A stretch of 64,000 nucleotides of DNA from Amphimedon queenslandica (Eukaryota > Porifera > Demospongiae > Haplosclerida > Niphatidae): contig NW_003546250.1 of NCBI RefSeq assembly GCF_000090795.2, positions 543,902-607,901 on the forward strand. The letters run 5' to 3'. This document shows, in pieces, positions 24,005 through 34,977 of the stretch. The translations under genes were made by a program, and so were the position numbers. The notes under the pieces were generated by a model that saw only the letters and a list, made by a program, of their open reading frames with translations, did no database searches and had not been told where the DNA came from. How positions within the stretch are numbered: the first letter of the stretch is position 1; every line of letters starts with the position of its first letter.

Positions 24005-24626
24005 ATGTCCATCTCAAAGAAAGAGAAATGGCAGCGATACGTGGACGATGCTCTCCTCAAAACCGAGCAGGTGACAATGGCCGCCATACACGGCTTGGAC
24101 GGAGAGGCATGGGCCACATCAGATGGATTTAATGTGAGCTTTGGACTCAATATGCCTGGTTACCATAGATACCAATAAACATCCAACCTAATAATTACAA
24201 TGCTAGATTTGCAATGGCTATTGAGCTCAAATTTTAAGCAATTCTAGGCTTCCACAACTCCTTTAACCTTTGCCCATTCCACATTACTGCAAATGATGTA
24301 GAATTAGAATGCAATCATTGTTTTTATTGCTGTTTGACTTTCTTCAGGTGACCACAGAGCAAGTAGCAAAGCTTGTAACTTGCATCACGGGAGATACCAC
24401 CACACTTAAGAAATCTGGCATCAAAGTCGGGAATCGGAGCTACATACTGTTAAGAGATGATCCTGGGAGATCAGTGTATGGTCGCAAAGGAGCTGACTCT
24501 GGCGTCTGTGTTGTGAAGACGAAACGTGCTTTACTGATTGGTGTGTATGGAGTTGGTGTCCAGCCTGGAAACTGTAATGCTGTCATGGAAAAAATGGCTG
24601 ACTATTTGATTGAGCATGGACTGTAG
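24005..24626 (+). CDS. Profilin
   Basis: Two exons (24005-24133, 24348-24626) give 135 residues. Profilin binds actin monomers, poly-proline ligands and phosphoinositides in the cytosol. The N-terminal helix has W and Y as needed for poly-proline binding (KWQRYVDDALL). AAIHGLDGEAWATSDGF is the typical first strand pair. The C-terminal half reads KVGNRSYILLRDDPGRSVYG, RKGADSGVCVVKTKRALLIG, and ends with the helix GNCNAVMEKMADYLIEHGL. Spacing from the FUN14-domain gene is 216 bases on the same strand. Confidence 0.95.
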
Positions 24627-24937
24627 TATGCTCATTTTAATTTTAAATGCCGTAGTTATACTTTTTCACCAAATACTTTTTGAGAAAAATTAAAAATTCA
24701 TAAAATTTTTAGAAATACAAAATAATTTTTTAAAATAAAGGGAAACAGAAAAAATACAAAAAATGAAAAATAAAATTTAAAAACTGAAAATAAAACAAAA
24801 ATGCAAAAAAATTAAAATGTGCTCATGCATTATTAATTTTCTAGACTATACCACGCCCACCCACGTGTTGCTGATGACGTCATTATTTCCCTCCCAATTC
24901 CAATTTCAAACTGAACTGTCCCTCTCTCTTTTCTCTT

Positions 24938-27103
24938 ATGGCTACTTCATCTTCTCATTTATCCGGTCTCACTCATCCTCGAGTCCTCCCAGACTCCAGT
25001 GCCCCAGATCAGCGTTGGAAAAGGCTTCCAACGAAGCCAAGAACTGATACTGCTCCTCTCAATCTCTCTCAGTCTTCTTCCAAAACTCCCAGTTACAGTA
25101 GAACCAGGAAAACCAAATCTGCCCACACTCCTGGCGTCACACCTCGCCCTGGTGTGACTCCATCCAGCTCAGTTAACAGCTGTCGGTGAGATTCCTAGTA
25201 TTAACGATCCAACCCCTCCTTTTTCTGTCTTTCCTTAGATTTATCCCAAAGAGGAACACGATTCAAAACGAGTATGGATCATATTTGTTATTAAAGCAGA
25301 AACCAGCAAACGAAGAGAATGAGAGTGACGATGAGCTGAAGGATCCTCAAGATGAGGTGTACCGCAAGTCACTTCTGTCGATAGCATGTAAGGGTAGTGT
25401 ACCCAGAGGGGTACTCTCATTCCATACACCAAGAAATGGTGAGTTGCTGCTGTTTTTTCTACATGTACATGTATATGTGTATGTATTTATAAAGTTACAA
25501 TAGAAAGCTAGAAACTTTATTTTGCCAATTTTTTGGTGATGGGTTTTAAAATTACAAATTTTCACCAAAAAGTGACCATTGCACTGATCTCTCTGTATCA
25601 TGATAGATGATCACTTACCACAGTATGTTACAAGTGGTCCTGTGGGCAGTAGTGCCTCCATTTCTCATTCCATCACTAAAAGATTTGGAGACCTGCATTT
25701 CGAGGAGAGAAGGAAGATTGACACGAAGACAGAGAAGGTTTTAGATGCTCCGGATATTGTTAACGACTTTTGTACGTTTAAAGACCCCCCGGCCTTTAAT
25801 AAAAGATAATAAAATTATTATTCTTCTTTTAAAAGATTTGAACGTGCTTGATTGGAGCAAGAAGAATGTTGTAGCAGTAGCCCTAAAAGAAAAGGTTTAC
25901 CTTTGGTATGGCGAGACGCAAGAAGTGGAGCAGTTGCAAGGGATTGGATACGAAGGCGTAATGATCACTGCTCTATCATGGGCAGAGAAAGGTCGCTTTC
26001 TAGCAATTGGACTAGACAATGGTCGAATACAGGTAGAGTGGCAGGAAATGATATTGCTTTTGTCATTATTATTTTAATTAGTTGTATGATTCGGATATCA
26101 ATAAGAAGATTCGGACAATGCGTGCTCACACTGGTCGTGTGAGCTGCTTACATTGGCACCTGCACTTACTAGCTAGGTACTTGTGGCTTTTATTTCTTTC
26201 TCTTTTAATATCCTTTTTTCCCACTCTCTCCCTCTCAGTGGATCAAAAGATTGTGAAGTGGCTATACACGATGTACGACAGGGAGAGCATTTATTATGCA
26301 AGCTACTGGCCCACAAGATGGAAGTATGTGGACTTCGATGGTCACCTGACGGTTCAATGCTAGCATCTGGAAGTAATGACAACACTATTTGTTTGTGGAG
26401 CCCAACAGTCAGTCACAGTCCAATTCATGTACTAGAAGGACATATTTCTGCTGTAAAGGTAAGGAAGATGAAGAGTACTTTTTAGTGCATGTGCTCTTGT
26501 ATAAAGTTACATGTATATTTATGTGTTGTTTTTGAATGTGGTACTCTTGTTTTGTTCCTGATTGATAGGCAATGGCTTGGTGTCCATGGAAGCCACTCAT
26601 TTTAGCTACTGGAGGAGGATCTAATGATAAGTGTATAAAGCTATGGGATACAGCAACAGGAGAATGTATTAAAACTAAATGTGCCAAATCAACAGTACGT
26701 TCCTTTATAATGTAATCACTCTCTCTCTTTCCTTATGTATTTTTAGGTCACTGGTATTGTATGGTTAGCTGTACATAAAGAGTTGATAACGTCACATGGT
26801 TTTCCAAAGAACCAAGTGATTATATGGAAACTGGAACCAGAGTTGACAAAACTAGCTGAATTAAGTGGACATGCGGGTCAGCTATTATCTCAACATCTTT
26901 TTTCAATTATTTTGTGCAATTGATCATTTAATAGTTACACCATTTAAATGTTCATTATATCACTTAAATGTATATACACAGTATATCAATTCACTTTATC
27001 TGTCTTTTTGTTAGATCGTATTTTACATATTTCACTAAATCCCGATGGATCCAAACTGATAACAGCAAGTGCTGATGAGACATTGAGAATTTGGAATGTT
27101 TAA
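24938..27103 (+). CDS. CDC20-family APC/C activator
   Basis: CDC20 proteins bring substrates to the anaphase-promoting complex. About ten exons (24938-25185, 25239-25438, 25607-25771, 25836-26032, 26082-26176, 26239-26458, 26569-26694, 26747-26876, 27015-27103 and others as read) keep phase. A C-box-like RFIPKR opens exon 2, followed by NEYGSYLLL. Then comes KVLDAPDIVNDFYLNVLDWS and a seven-blade WD40 domain (VYLWYGET, MEVCGLRWSPDGSMLASGSN, VKAMAWCPWKP, ATGGGSNDKCIKLWDTATGE). AWCPW is typical of CDC20 rather than FZR1. The protein stops right after ADETLRIWNV, so the usual C-terminal Ile-Arg tail is missing. No clear KEN box is seen. Confidence 0.88.
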
Positions 27104-27282
27104 TTTTTTTAATGATTATAATCTCCTGCATATTTATTAATTTTTTTGTTGTGGAATGTCTCATACAACAATTAACCATCTTTATTTACTGTATTGTGTC
27201 AAATTAACATATTATCGAGATTGAAATAAATTTTATCTATCTCTGACTCTGTGCAATTGACTTTAAATGTTAAACGATTCTG

Positions 27283-27957
27283 TTATCGTTTTCCTTCAAT
27301 CATTATGATGTGGTATCCGAATTTCGTCCTAACGGGAGGATCTGTATAGACTGGTCTATCCACAGTGCTGGGCTCTAATTGGAAAGCAGCGTCTTGAAAG
27401 GGACCCACCATTGAACCTCTTGTCATCCAACCCAAGTCACCCTACACCAATAACCAGTAACTATTCGATCACTAATGGTCACTGTATGAGGTTGCATGGC
27501 TCTCTCTTACGTACCCCATGTCTTGCTTTGTCTTCTGAATAATTAGTAGCAACTTCATTGAACTTCTGACCTGCCTTCAGCTTCTCCATTGCTTCCATTA
27601 CTTTAGAGTGCTTCTCACAAAGTATGTGCCTCACCTGAATTAGTTAAATGGTACAAAGGAGATGACACATTTCGTCAGACATATATGCATTTGCCCCCAA
27701 AAACATATAAAATAAGATCGATACTCCATTTAAATGTGTACATACTTTTATTGCATTTCCTCCTCCACTTTTCTTTGCCTTGCCACCAGCAGTAGCTTCA
27801 CTTGATCCTCCTTCTAAAAATGTTAAATAAAATAAAATGAAGTACACATATACTGCAAACATGTACCTGCACCACCTTTTCCTTTAGCCCCACCTCCTTT
27901 CCCGCCCCCAGAAGCACTACCACCACCTCCTCCTCCTTTACCTTTGCCCTTGGGCAT
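27283..27957 (-). CDS. PIN4: Parvulin-type peptidyl-prolyl isomerase PIN4
   Basis: PIN4 (parvulin 14) isomerises prolyl bonds and takes part in ribosome biogenesis and chromatin binding. The protein begins with a Gly/Lys-rich basic region ([13 protein letters not shown]...GGAKGKG), as in the family, then the parvulin domain: [55 protein letters not shown] and [13 protein letters not shown] at the C-terminus. Length is about 135 residues, normal for PIN4. Exons end at TAA 27283-27285. It is convergent with the CDC20-like gene; only 179 bases separate the stop codons. Confidence 0.95.
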
Positions 27958-28096
27958 AATGCTGACTTGGCATTAATATAAAACCACGCCCACAATAAAA
28001 TTAATTAAAATAAAGTCTATTATAATAATTATGGTACACATTTACACACACTTTGGATGCAAAAAAGATTTAAGAACCAGCTGCAAATATTCAAAT

Positions 28097-28141
28097 ATCA
28101 GGAAAGAGACACACCGTACAGTGTTTATTCTCTCTCCTTCA
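28097..28141 (-). promoter_or_regulatory. SECIS element of the selenoprotein T mRNA
   Basis: Read on the - strand, TGAA (28141-28138) is followed by GGAGAGAG (28137-28130), a loop beginning AATAA that contains ACAC...GGTGT able to make a small upper stem, then CTCTTTCC (28108-28101) and TGAT (28100-28097). The eight-base stem pairs fully (one G-U). The paired UGAA/UGAU gives the non-Watson-Crick quartet, and the adenines at the start of the loop fit the conserved AA. It lies about 80-120 bases past the stop codon in the 3' UTR. The layout is that of a form 2 SECIS. Confidence 0.85.
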
Positions 28142-28217
28142 CATTATCTACAACTGATCAATAACTCCATTCACAACAATAGTATAAATACAATAATATA
28201 ATTATTTATATATTATT

Positions 28218-29457
28218 TTAAGACTCCATTTCTGGGAGTGCATCGTTATGTTCTAGAAAGGAGGCAGAGGAAGAGCGGATAGAGGGATCATCAAGCAATG
28301 ACTTGAACTCTCCAAATGAAGGTAACCGACCTGAGTCTAACTTAGACCAGACCAGTTTCTCTACAATAAAAAATTAAAAAATAGAAATAAAACACTTAAT
28401 ATACAAAACAAGTAAACTAAGTAATTAAAGCATTAAGTTCTTAAATGCTGTAAGAATTAGAAGAATTTTATAGCAAGCACAGATTTGATCATTACAATTG
28501 CCTACAGTGTAATAGATGCATTATAACATACTACACAATAGGACATAGCATTGTTATGTGTAATATGATGTATTGAATTCTACAATAAAAGGATACAATA
28601 AGCTGACGCTATATATATAGGAGGCATTCATTTGACACCGCTGTAGAGCCTATAGAGGTTTAATGGGATTACCATTGAGATAGACTTCAAATGCACCAGT
28701 TGACAATAACTGATTCTCAATCTGACCTCCAATGACCACCAGAAGCAGGACTGAGGCCATCTGCAATAAAGATAAGATGAAGATCATTATTATTATTATG
28801 TAGAAAGTTTGAGTCAATTCCAATCGCACCTTTTTTGTTATAGCTAAGCGGAAAGACTCCGCAGTGCTTAAAAATTTTACACTTAAGGTTTAAATTGCTT
28901 CTGTATACACAAACCATCTTCATAAAAAAGGTTTGTTTGTATCAGTGTTTGCCCCTCCTCTCTCTCTCTCTCTCTCTACCTTATTCTCAAACATCCAAAG
29001 TAGCCATTGTGGCGTATTATTAATACCAAATCTTTGCAGCATCTCTGGTCCTCCCCCAATGATAACAGCAATACATAAAAGTCGAATAATAAACACAATG
29101 TTACTTAACGCTGTCGCAACGGGACCAGCTGGGTAGACCCTCCCCTCCACACTCAGCGAGGGCATATCTTCCCTCAGGTGAGCAGTGTACTGCTCAAAAA
29201 CCTTCCGATACCCTCAGCTGTGACTATAAAAATAACAGATATCTCGTGAATAATACAATCTTATTAATCATAGGCTTATAAAATTACAGGAGGTTGGGCA
29301 TGTATGATTAATGAAGCATTGAAGCTTACCAGTAGATTACTTTAAGCGTCATTTCAGCAGCACTGGTGAAAGCAGGGTGAGTTAGCTTAGGACCTTCTCC
29401 CAGGCCAGTTTCTATCGAACTGAAGAAAAGAAACAGACAGAGCAACTTCAGGTCCAT
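28218..29457 (-). CDS. SELENOT: Selenoprotein T (ER thioredoxin-like, Sec encoded by TGA)
   Basis: SELENOT is an ER-membrane oxidoreductase. Four exons (29457-29330, 29223-28980, 28760-28673, 28360-28218) give 200 residues if the in-frame TGA at 29216-29214 is read as selenocysteine; human has 195. The signal peptide is MDLKLLCLFLFFSSIETGLG. The redox motif C-H-S-U spans the first splice site (residues 43-46), then GYRKVFEQY as in vertebrates (CVSU GYRRVFEEY). Two hydrophobic segments follow, then GGQIENQLLSTGAFEVYLNG, close to the family signature, and KLVWSKLDSGRLPS. A SECIS hairpin lies downstream. A gene finder that treats TGA as stop would break or shorten this gene. Confidence 0.95.
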
Positions 29458-29600
29458 ATCCTCGTGTAAGCACCTCCCTACTTGGGTGTGGCTAATAAAA
29501 TAATAATTAATTTTAAAAATTATTAAAATAATTAAATAATCAGCTTTTGTTTTCTCTGAATAATATTAATAATATATTAATATTTAAATAAATAAAATCC

Positions 29601-31199
29601 TTAGGAATTTCCCTCCAGTCCACGTTGCTGTTCTTCATCACCAGTGTCTTCGTGATTAGTAGTCGGGGACATAAAAACATGTTTTATCTTTTCCTTTTGA
29701 TCGTGAAAGAATTCGCTCTAAAAGTCAAAAAGAATAAAATAATGGCTTAGCTAATACAAGGACCTACTATACGTCCATCACGACCAAAAAGTGCCAAGAA
29801 ACCACGAAACTTCCGCTTCATTCTAACCTCATTTTCCTAATAGATGTAAAATAAAAATAATTATTAAAATCAAGGAGGGTTGGGGTTGATTTCAAATAAA
29901 TTTCCTCAAAATTAAATTTTCAAACATACCTTTATGAAACCAACATTGAGTTCTTTAGCCGTATAACCTCTTTCAAGGTTCCTCTGAATGTACATATTGT
30001 AGTCTTTAACAATACGAGCGATTATCTCGCTGGTGGAGATACCCTCTGTTCTCTTGGTAGGATAAAACTTGCCAGCATCTTTCACTGGTTGATAAATGTC
30101 AGCCATGTCAGAAGTATTGTAGGGTAGGTCGTCATGGGCAACAAAATCAATCTGAAAAACAAGACATTTTGTAACTTAAATTTTTTTTGCTGCATAGCAT
30201 GTTAAAAAATAATTCTAGTATTTTTATTATTAGTTAACCATAATTGAAAATGTCCCAATATTACCAGTTTTAGTTTTACACAAAACATTTTCCATTTCAT
30301 ATTGTTCATACATATATGCACTCAATTACAATCACACATATACACACATAAAATATAATCATGATTGTGACATAATTACTTGATTTTTCTCGAGAAACTC
30401 TAACGATAAAGTCCAGGGAGCTCCTGCTAGTACCTCGTCAACATAGCGGCAATGTCTCACAGCGTCATATCTCTCATCCTCACTCATGACGGTCTTTCCT
30501 TTCAACTTATGAGTCATGGCATCACTACTCACTACAATACAAAGGATTATTAGTATTATTATTATCATGCATGTACTTGTGTACCTCCAACTATTAGGTA
30601 GGTATTAGGGAAGGCATTCTTAGCTTGCATGAGCACGCGAGAGTGTCCATTATGAAACATGTCAAAAATACCATCAGAATAAACACGAACTGGCTCTGTG
30701 TGTGTGTAAGTGTTGTGATAAAAAAAGTCATGTGAGGAAAGTTATTTTTAAAAAAGAGACAGTATATATACATGATAAAAAAGATTTAATATAAATTTAT
30801 GCTTTTCCCTAAACAAAGACAATTATTAATTTAGAAGCCAACTTAGCAAAGATGCATGGATGGCTAACCTTTTGTTCCTTTCTTGGCTTCTTCAATAGTC
30901 AATGGCCTCCGGCGTTTATTAGCAACTGGCAATAGCTCTCTGCTGAGAGGAGCAGGCCCCACATGTAGCTCTCTTGAATAAGAATACCTTCCTGGGCTGC
31001 TGCTCACTCCATTACTGCTGCCGCTGCTGCTTGCCTCGTCAGCTGCTCCTGGACTAAGTTGCTGCTGAGCACAAGATCAAAGCAAAAGCTATTACAAGGC
31101 AGAAGCTACCTTCTTTTTGGGTGGAAAGGTCTCCTCGTCCTCTTCTTCGTTGGTAAGGAGAGGCTCGCTGTCTGGATGTAGCCTCTTTCTTGTCGTCAT
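29601..31199 (-). CDS. PCYT1: CTP:phosphocholine cytidylyltransferase, short form
   Basis: This enzyme makes CDP-choline, the rate-limiting step of phosphatidylcholine synthesis. The protein runs from [14 protein letters not shown] through a KRRR-containing segment (possible nuclear signal) to the catalytic core: [20 protein letters not shown] with the HxGH motif, [52 protein letters not shown] and the [11 protein letters not shown] signature. [15 protein letters not shown] leads into the lipid-binding region. That region is short here: [19 protein letters not shown], then about 35 residues to the stop, where vertebrate PCYT1A has a long amphipathic M helix and a phosphorylated tail. Head to head with the GDPD gene (106 bases). 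Confidence 0.94.
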
Positions 31200-31305
31200 T
31201 ATGCTTTTTCACAAGTTTTCATTCCCACCCACCATTTCTCACGTGTCTGGCTGCTTTAGCACCACCTCACAGCCATCTGGGGAGGAGCTAGAGTAGAATT
31301 GCTGC
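31200..31305. promoter_or_regulatory. Short divergent promoter, PCYT1 / GDPD
   Basis: 106 bases between two outward-facing start codons; the stretch is comparatively G+C-rich. Shared promoter by position. Confidence 0.5.
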
Positions 31306-33818
31306 ATGGGTTTCTGGGCCAGTTACAAAAGGTTGCCACGCTCCCAGAGGTTCTTCCTTGGTTTAACTGGGATTGTCATTGGGTGGTACGGGCCATCTTG
31401 GATGACATACCTCTTTGAAGACCCTGGCATTCTTGTAAAACCAAGACGTGACACTGAAAAGTAATCTAGGTAGATCTGCTCACTTAATTTTTTTTAATAT
31501 GGAAAAGAAAAAAAAGAAACATTCAAAGCCCGTCAATCAGCCATCAAAATCTTCATGGATGCTCTCCATTATAAACAGGGAAAGCTGTACCCTGTGCAGT
31601 AAGCTAATCTCCAGTATTAGCATAGCAACCAACAGCATATGGATCCTGGTCTGGCTTGTATTAAGTATGGTTGAAGAAGACGTTAAAGATGACGTCAACT
31701 TGTAAGCTGATAGTGGAGCAAGAAAATAAACTGATATTTTTTGTTATCTTCCCTTCCTCTTCGTTTATAATTTGTATTTTCTTTCTTTTTCATTTCTCTC
31801 TAGATATTTAATGAGAGAATTAAAGCTAGTCCATCTTGTTGATATATTTAGTATTTTAAAAGGCGTCCATTTGTCACTGATAGTTGTATCCTTTGCCGTC
31901 TTCATCTGTTACATGTGTTGCTCTAATTTGTACACTTTCTACATCATTCAGGTACAATTATAACTGCAATTGGTTGCTTATTATTGTTGAAATAATTAAA
32001 GTTTTTTCAGTAATATATGTACTTTAGAATTTTAGTGCTATAATGCTTTAGCATAAAGTGAATAATGTTCTGACTATGTGTTCATATTTTTCATGATTTT
32101 ATTCTATTTTCCAATGCATACATATCTTCTTTATAATGCTACAGATAGTGAATTTGGTTGTCGTAGTATACAACATATTTTTCTTCTACTACATTATATC
32201 TACTGGCTACATAGTCTGGCATCTCTTCCTACTCTCCCTCCCTCTTCTCACTGTCCGTTTCTTTTATCACTACTCCGTTATTATTTTTCTCGTCGTTGGG
32301 TTGTGGTCGATCATCTCCTGGTACAAGTTCAAGCACATTCCCCGAAACAGGTGCTCGGGTAAGCTAGTCTATAGCTTGGTTGTGATGCTGCTCTTTGTCT
32401 CTGCTATCGTTTCTCTCATCAAAATTGGTTGTTACTCTTGTAATGTGAGAAGCTCCCTTCCCGGTAAACCAGGTCTCACTGCACACAGGGGCTGTCCTCA
32501 CTCCCCTATGCCCGAGAACAGTCTGGCGGCTTTTCGTAATGCAGCTGAGATACAAGGTGTCGTCACGCTGGAATCTGACGTTCACTTGAGTCATGACGGA
32601 GTTCTCTTTCTCCTTCATGATCCTACTCTCTTTCGAACTACATCCTTCAGTAAACAGTGTCCTCAGTTATCACCAAACACTATAGCCTCTACTCTTAGTT
32701 ATTACTCTGGTCCTTGTCCTTTAGTTAATCTTACTCTTCTGTCTGGCAGTGAGGACTCCTCATCTACTGGTCCTGCTGGTCCAGGTGCTAGTAATGGTAT
32801 CCCGACACTTAAGGATTTACTGGTCATTGCTAAAAAGAATGAAAAGAATGTCATTTTTGACCTGGCACGCCCGATCAACAAGTACAGCACTTTTTATGTC
32901 AATTATACTCTTCAAGCTGTTTTGAAGTCAGGAATCAATCTAAAGAAGGTAACCGATTTATTGTGACATTTCCAGCAATACTGAGACTTATTCAATGTAT
33001 CTGTTGTATTACCAATAATAATGATAATAATAATAATATCTTTGCTTGTGTCATTTCATTTTTATGAGCGAATGTGCCTTTTAAGAATCTAAAATATTTA
33101 GCATTTTATATTTTTCAGTCAGCAAATTGAGCTGTTTTTTCCCTACATGTACATGTGTAGGTGTGGTGGCTGGAGGAACACAACAGATCAAGGATCAGTG
33201 CTAAATATCCTGGACTAACTCTGGCAGCTAAAAGTAGTTTCACTAGCTTCAAACAGTTTCAAAGGAACAACATATCAATAGCAAATGAGCACTGGTCAAC
33301 CACTGGGGACATTATAAAGTAATTGAATCCTTTTTGTTCATTTAATTTGTATGCACTAAACTACTGTACTGCTTTCATAGTTTCATTGTCAAAGATGCTC
33401 ATTATCTCCTTGTATGTACTAATTGTAGAACTATCCCCAATCAAAAGCTAGCATTACAGTTTAATATATTATTTTGATAGGCGTCTACAGTCTCTCAGGA
33501 TGGCTATCAACATGTACACCATTGATTCTGTTATATTATATGAGTATGCTTGGTGTCTGGGAGTTGATACTGTCACCACCAACAACTGTCAGCTACTCAA
33601 TAACCACATACACAACTACCTACACGAGGTAAGGATCCTACATATAGTACTTTAAGATATATAATGGTGATATAGAACCATAAATGTATGTATGAATGAA
33701 ATTGGATTATATTGACTGTTTTTTTTTACTTTAGGCTTGTCATTCGATACTTTTGGCTACACCATGGCTACTCATACTGATTGTTGCTCTTCTTTGCCTT
33801 TCCATATTAACTATATAG
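31306..33818 (+). CDS. Multi-pass glycerophosphodiester phosphodiesterase (GDE2/GDPD5-like)
   Basis: The family cleaves glycerophosphodiesters or GPI anchors at the cell surface. Hydrophobic segments (GIVIGWYGPSWMTYLF, SIWILVWLVLSMV, LIVVSFAVFICYM, IVNLVVVVYNIFFFYYI, SVIIFLVVGLWSIISW, LVYSLVVMLLFVSAIVSLI) precede the catalytic domain and one more (LLATPWLLILIVALLCLSIL) ends the protein. The GDPD core is intact: TAHRGCPHSPMPENSLAAF, LESDVHLSHDGVLFLLHDPT, IPTLKDLLVIAKK, then VWWLEEHN and SVILYEYAWCLGVDTVTTNN. Clear exons: 31791-31949 approx., 32145-32948, 33161-33318, 33481-33628, 33735-33818. The border between the first two exons is uncertain, because the obvious donor after RRDTEK does not keep phase with the next exon. 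Confidence 0.88.
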
Positions 33819-34035
33819 TGTTTCTGGTATTATTAGTTTAATGTTGATAATAAGGATTTTTTTAAACTAGAAATAACGTTAAGGGACTGAAGGGGGTAAC
33901 ATAGAAAATTTACACAAAAATAACCGGAACAGAGATAAAACTAAAGACAGTAGATTGTATACACAGTTCAATTAGCAATAAAAGAAAAGGCCAGGATTGT
34001 AATAAGTGATATACAGAGACAGTAATTTGTATAAT

Positions 34036-34624
34036 CTATTGTGAGGTTGAGGCTTCCGTAGCTGTAGCTTCATCTGGCTGCTCCTCATTAGTAGGTATAG
34101 GCTGGAATGAAGCTTGTAATGGAGGAGGTGTCATTAATGCTTGCTGCTGGGCAACCATTAGAGCATACTGTTCAGGATTTGGGTAGCACCACTGCTGGTG
34201 GCTGCGCCGTAAAGGCAACTCTCTCTTTCGGCACTTAGCTCTTCTATTCTGAAACCAGACCTAAATGTATGTAAATGCATAATAGTAGCTTGTTGTCATG
34301 AAATTTAGAGTCACTTACCTGAACCTTTTCAGGTGTAATTCCTAGAGCTTCTGACATATTTTCTCTTGCCTGAGTATCGGGATAACTATCTTGATAAAAG
34401 TATGACTCCAGAGCATCCTTTTGCTGCTTGGTGTAAGTCATCCTCTTCTTTTTTATATTTTTCTGTCCACTAGAATCGCTGCTACCAGTCTCTTCACTCG
34501 AGGGAGATAACCTCGTGGAAACACGTGTTTGGCGTGGCTCTACTGTTCCCAAGATGTCGTCTATTCTGTGGCTTGTGAAAGTTCTCTTTCGACTAGCCTT
34601 TTCTTTTCCGCTGGACTCTGCCAT
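34036..34624 (-). CDS. PRD-class (paired-like) homeobox transcription factor
   Basis: Two exons (34624-34319, 34260-34036; 58-base intron) give a small protein of about 175 residues. Near the N-terminus HRIDDILG closely resembles the Pax octapeptide/eh1 repressor motif (HSIDGILG). The homeodomain runs from KKKRMTYTKQQKDALESYF to VWFQNRRAKCRKRE with L16, F20, W48, F49, Q50, N51 and R53 in place. YPDTQARENMSEALGITPEKVQ is paired-type. The intron falls between residues 46 and 47, the position typical for this class. No paired domain is seen. The C-terminal part is Gln/Pro/Thr-rich. An in-frame ATG at 34657 could extend the N-terminus. Exact family (Arx, Otx, Hesx, orphan) is not settled. Confidence 0.9.
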
Positions 34625-34977
34625 TACAACCTTGCTTTGTTGACAATACTCAATCACAAAATGAGAGAGAATCAGTTTCTATTATTAAGATAAGACCGTA
34701 TTAAGACCATGTGCTACAGCTGTATAAGCGTGGGATGATCCAGCATGCTCTTTGACTTTGAAGTCCCGCTCAAAATGCTCCTAATTTAGCACAATAGCAC
34801 CTTTCTTTGCTTGCATAATTTGTAAAAGAACAGTTAGCAAAACCTTCATTCAATAGATTTAGCATTCAAAACTTTATATATTCATTCATTCATGGATTTA
34901 AAATCACACACAACACAGACAAAATTTATGTTACACAATCTTGATTAAAACGCAATAGTTATTAATAATAAATTAGA
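34625..34977. other. Intergenic region upstream of the homeobox gene
   Basis: 353 bases between the homeobox start and the stop of the PH-domain gene, both on the - strand. It is AT-rich with TATATATTCATTCATTCATGG near 34877. It should hold the homeobox promoter and the 3' UTR of the PH gene. No further gene seen. Confidence 0.45.

Noticed and set aside
29214-29216. In-frame TGA in the SELENOT exon as a sign of a pseudogene
   Set aside because: It falls exactly on the Sec position of the CxxU motif, all exons are otherwise intact, and a SECIS hairpin lies downstream.
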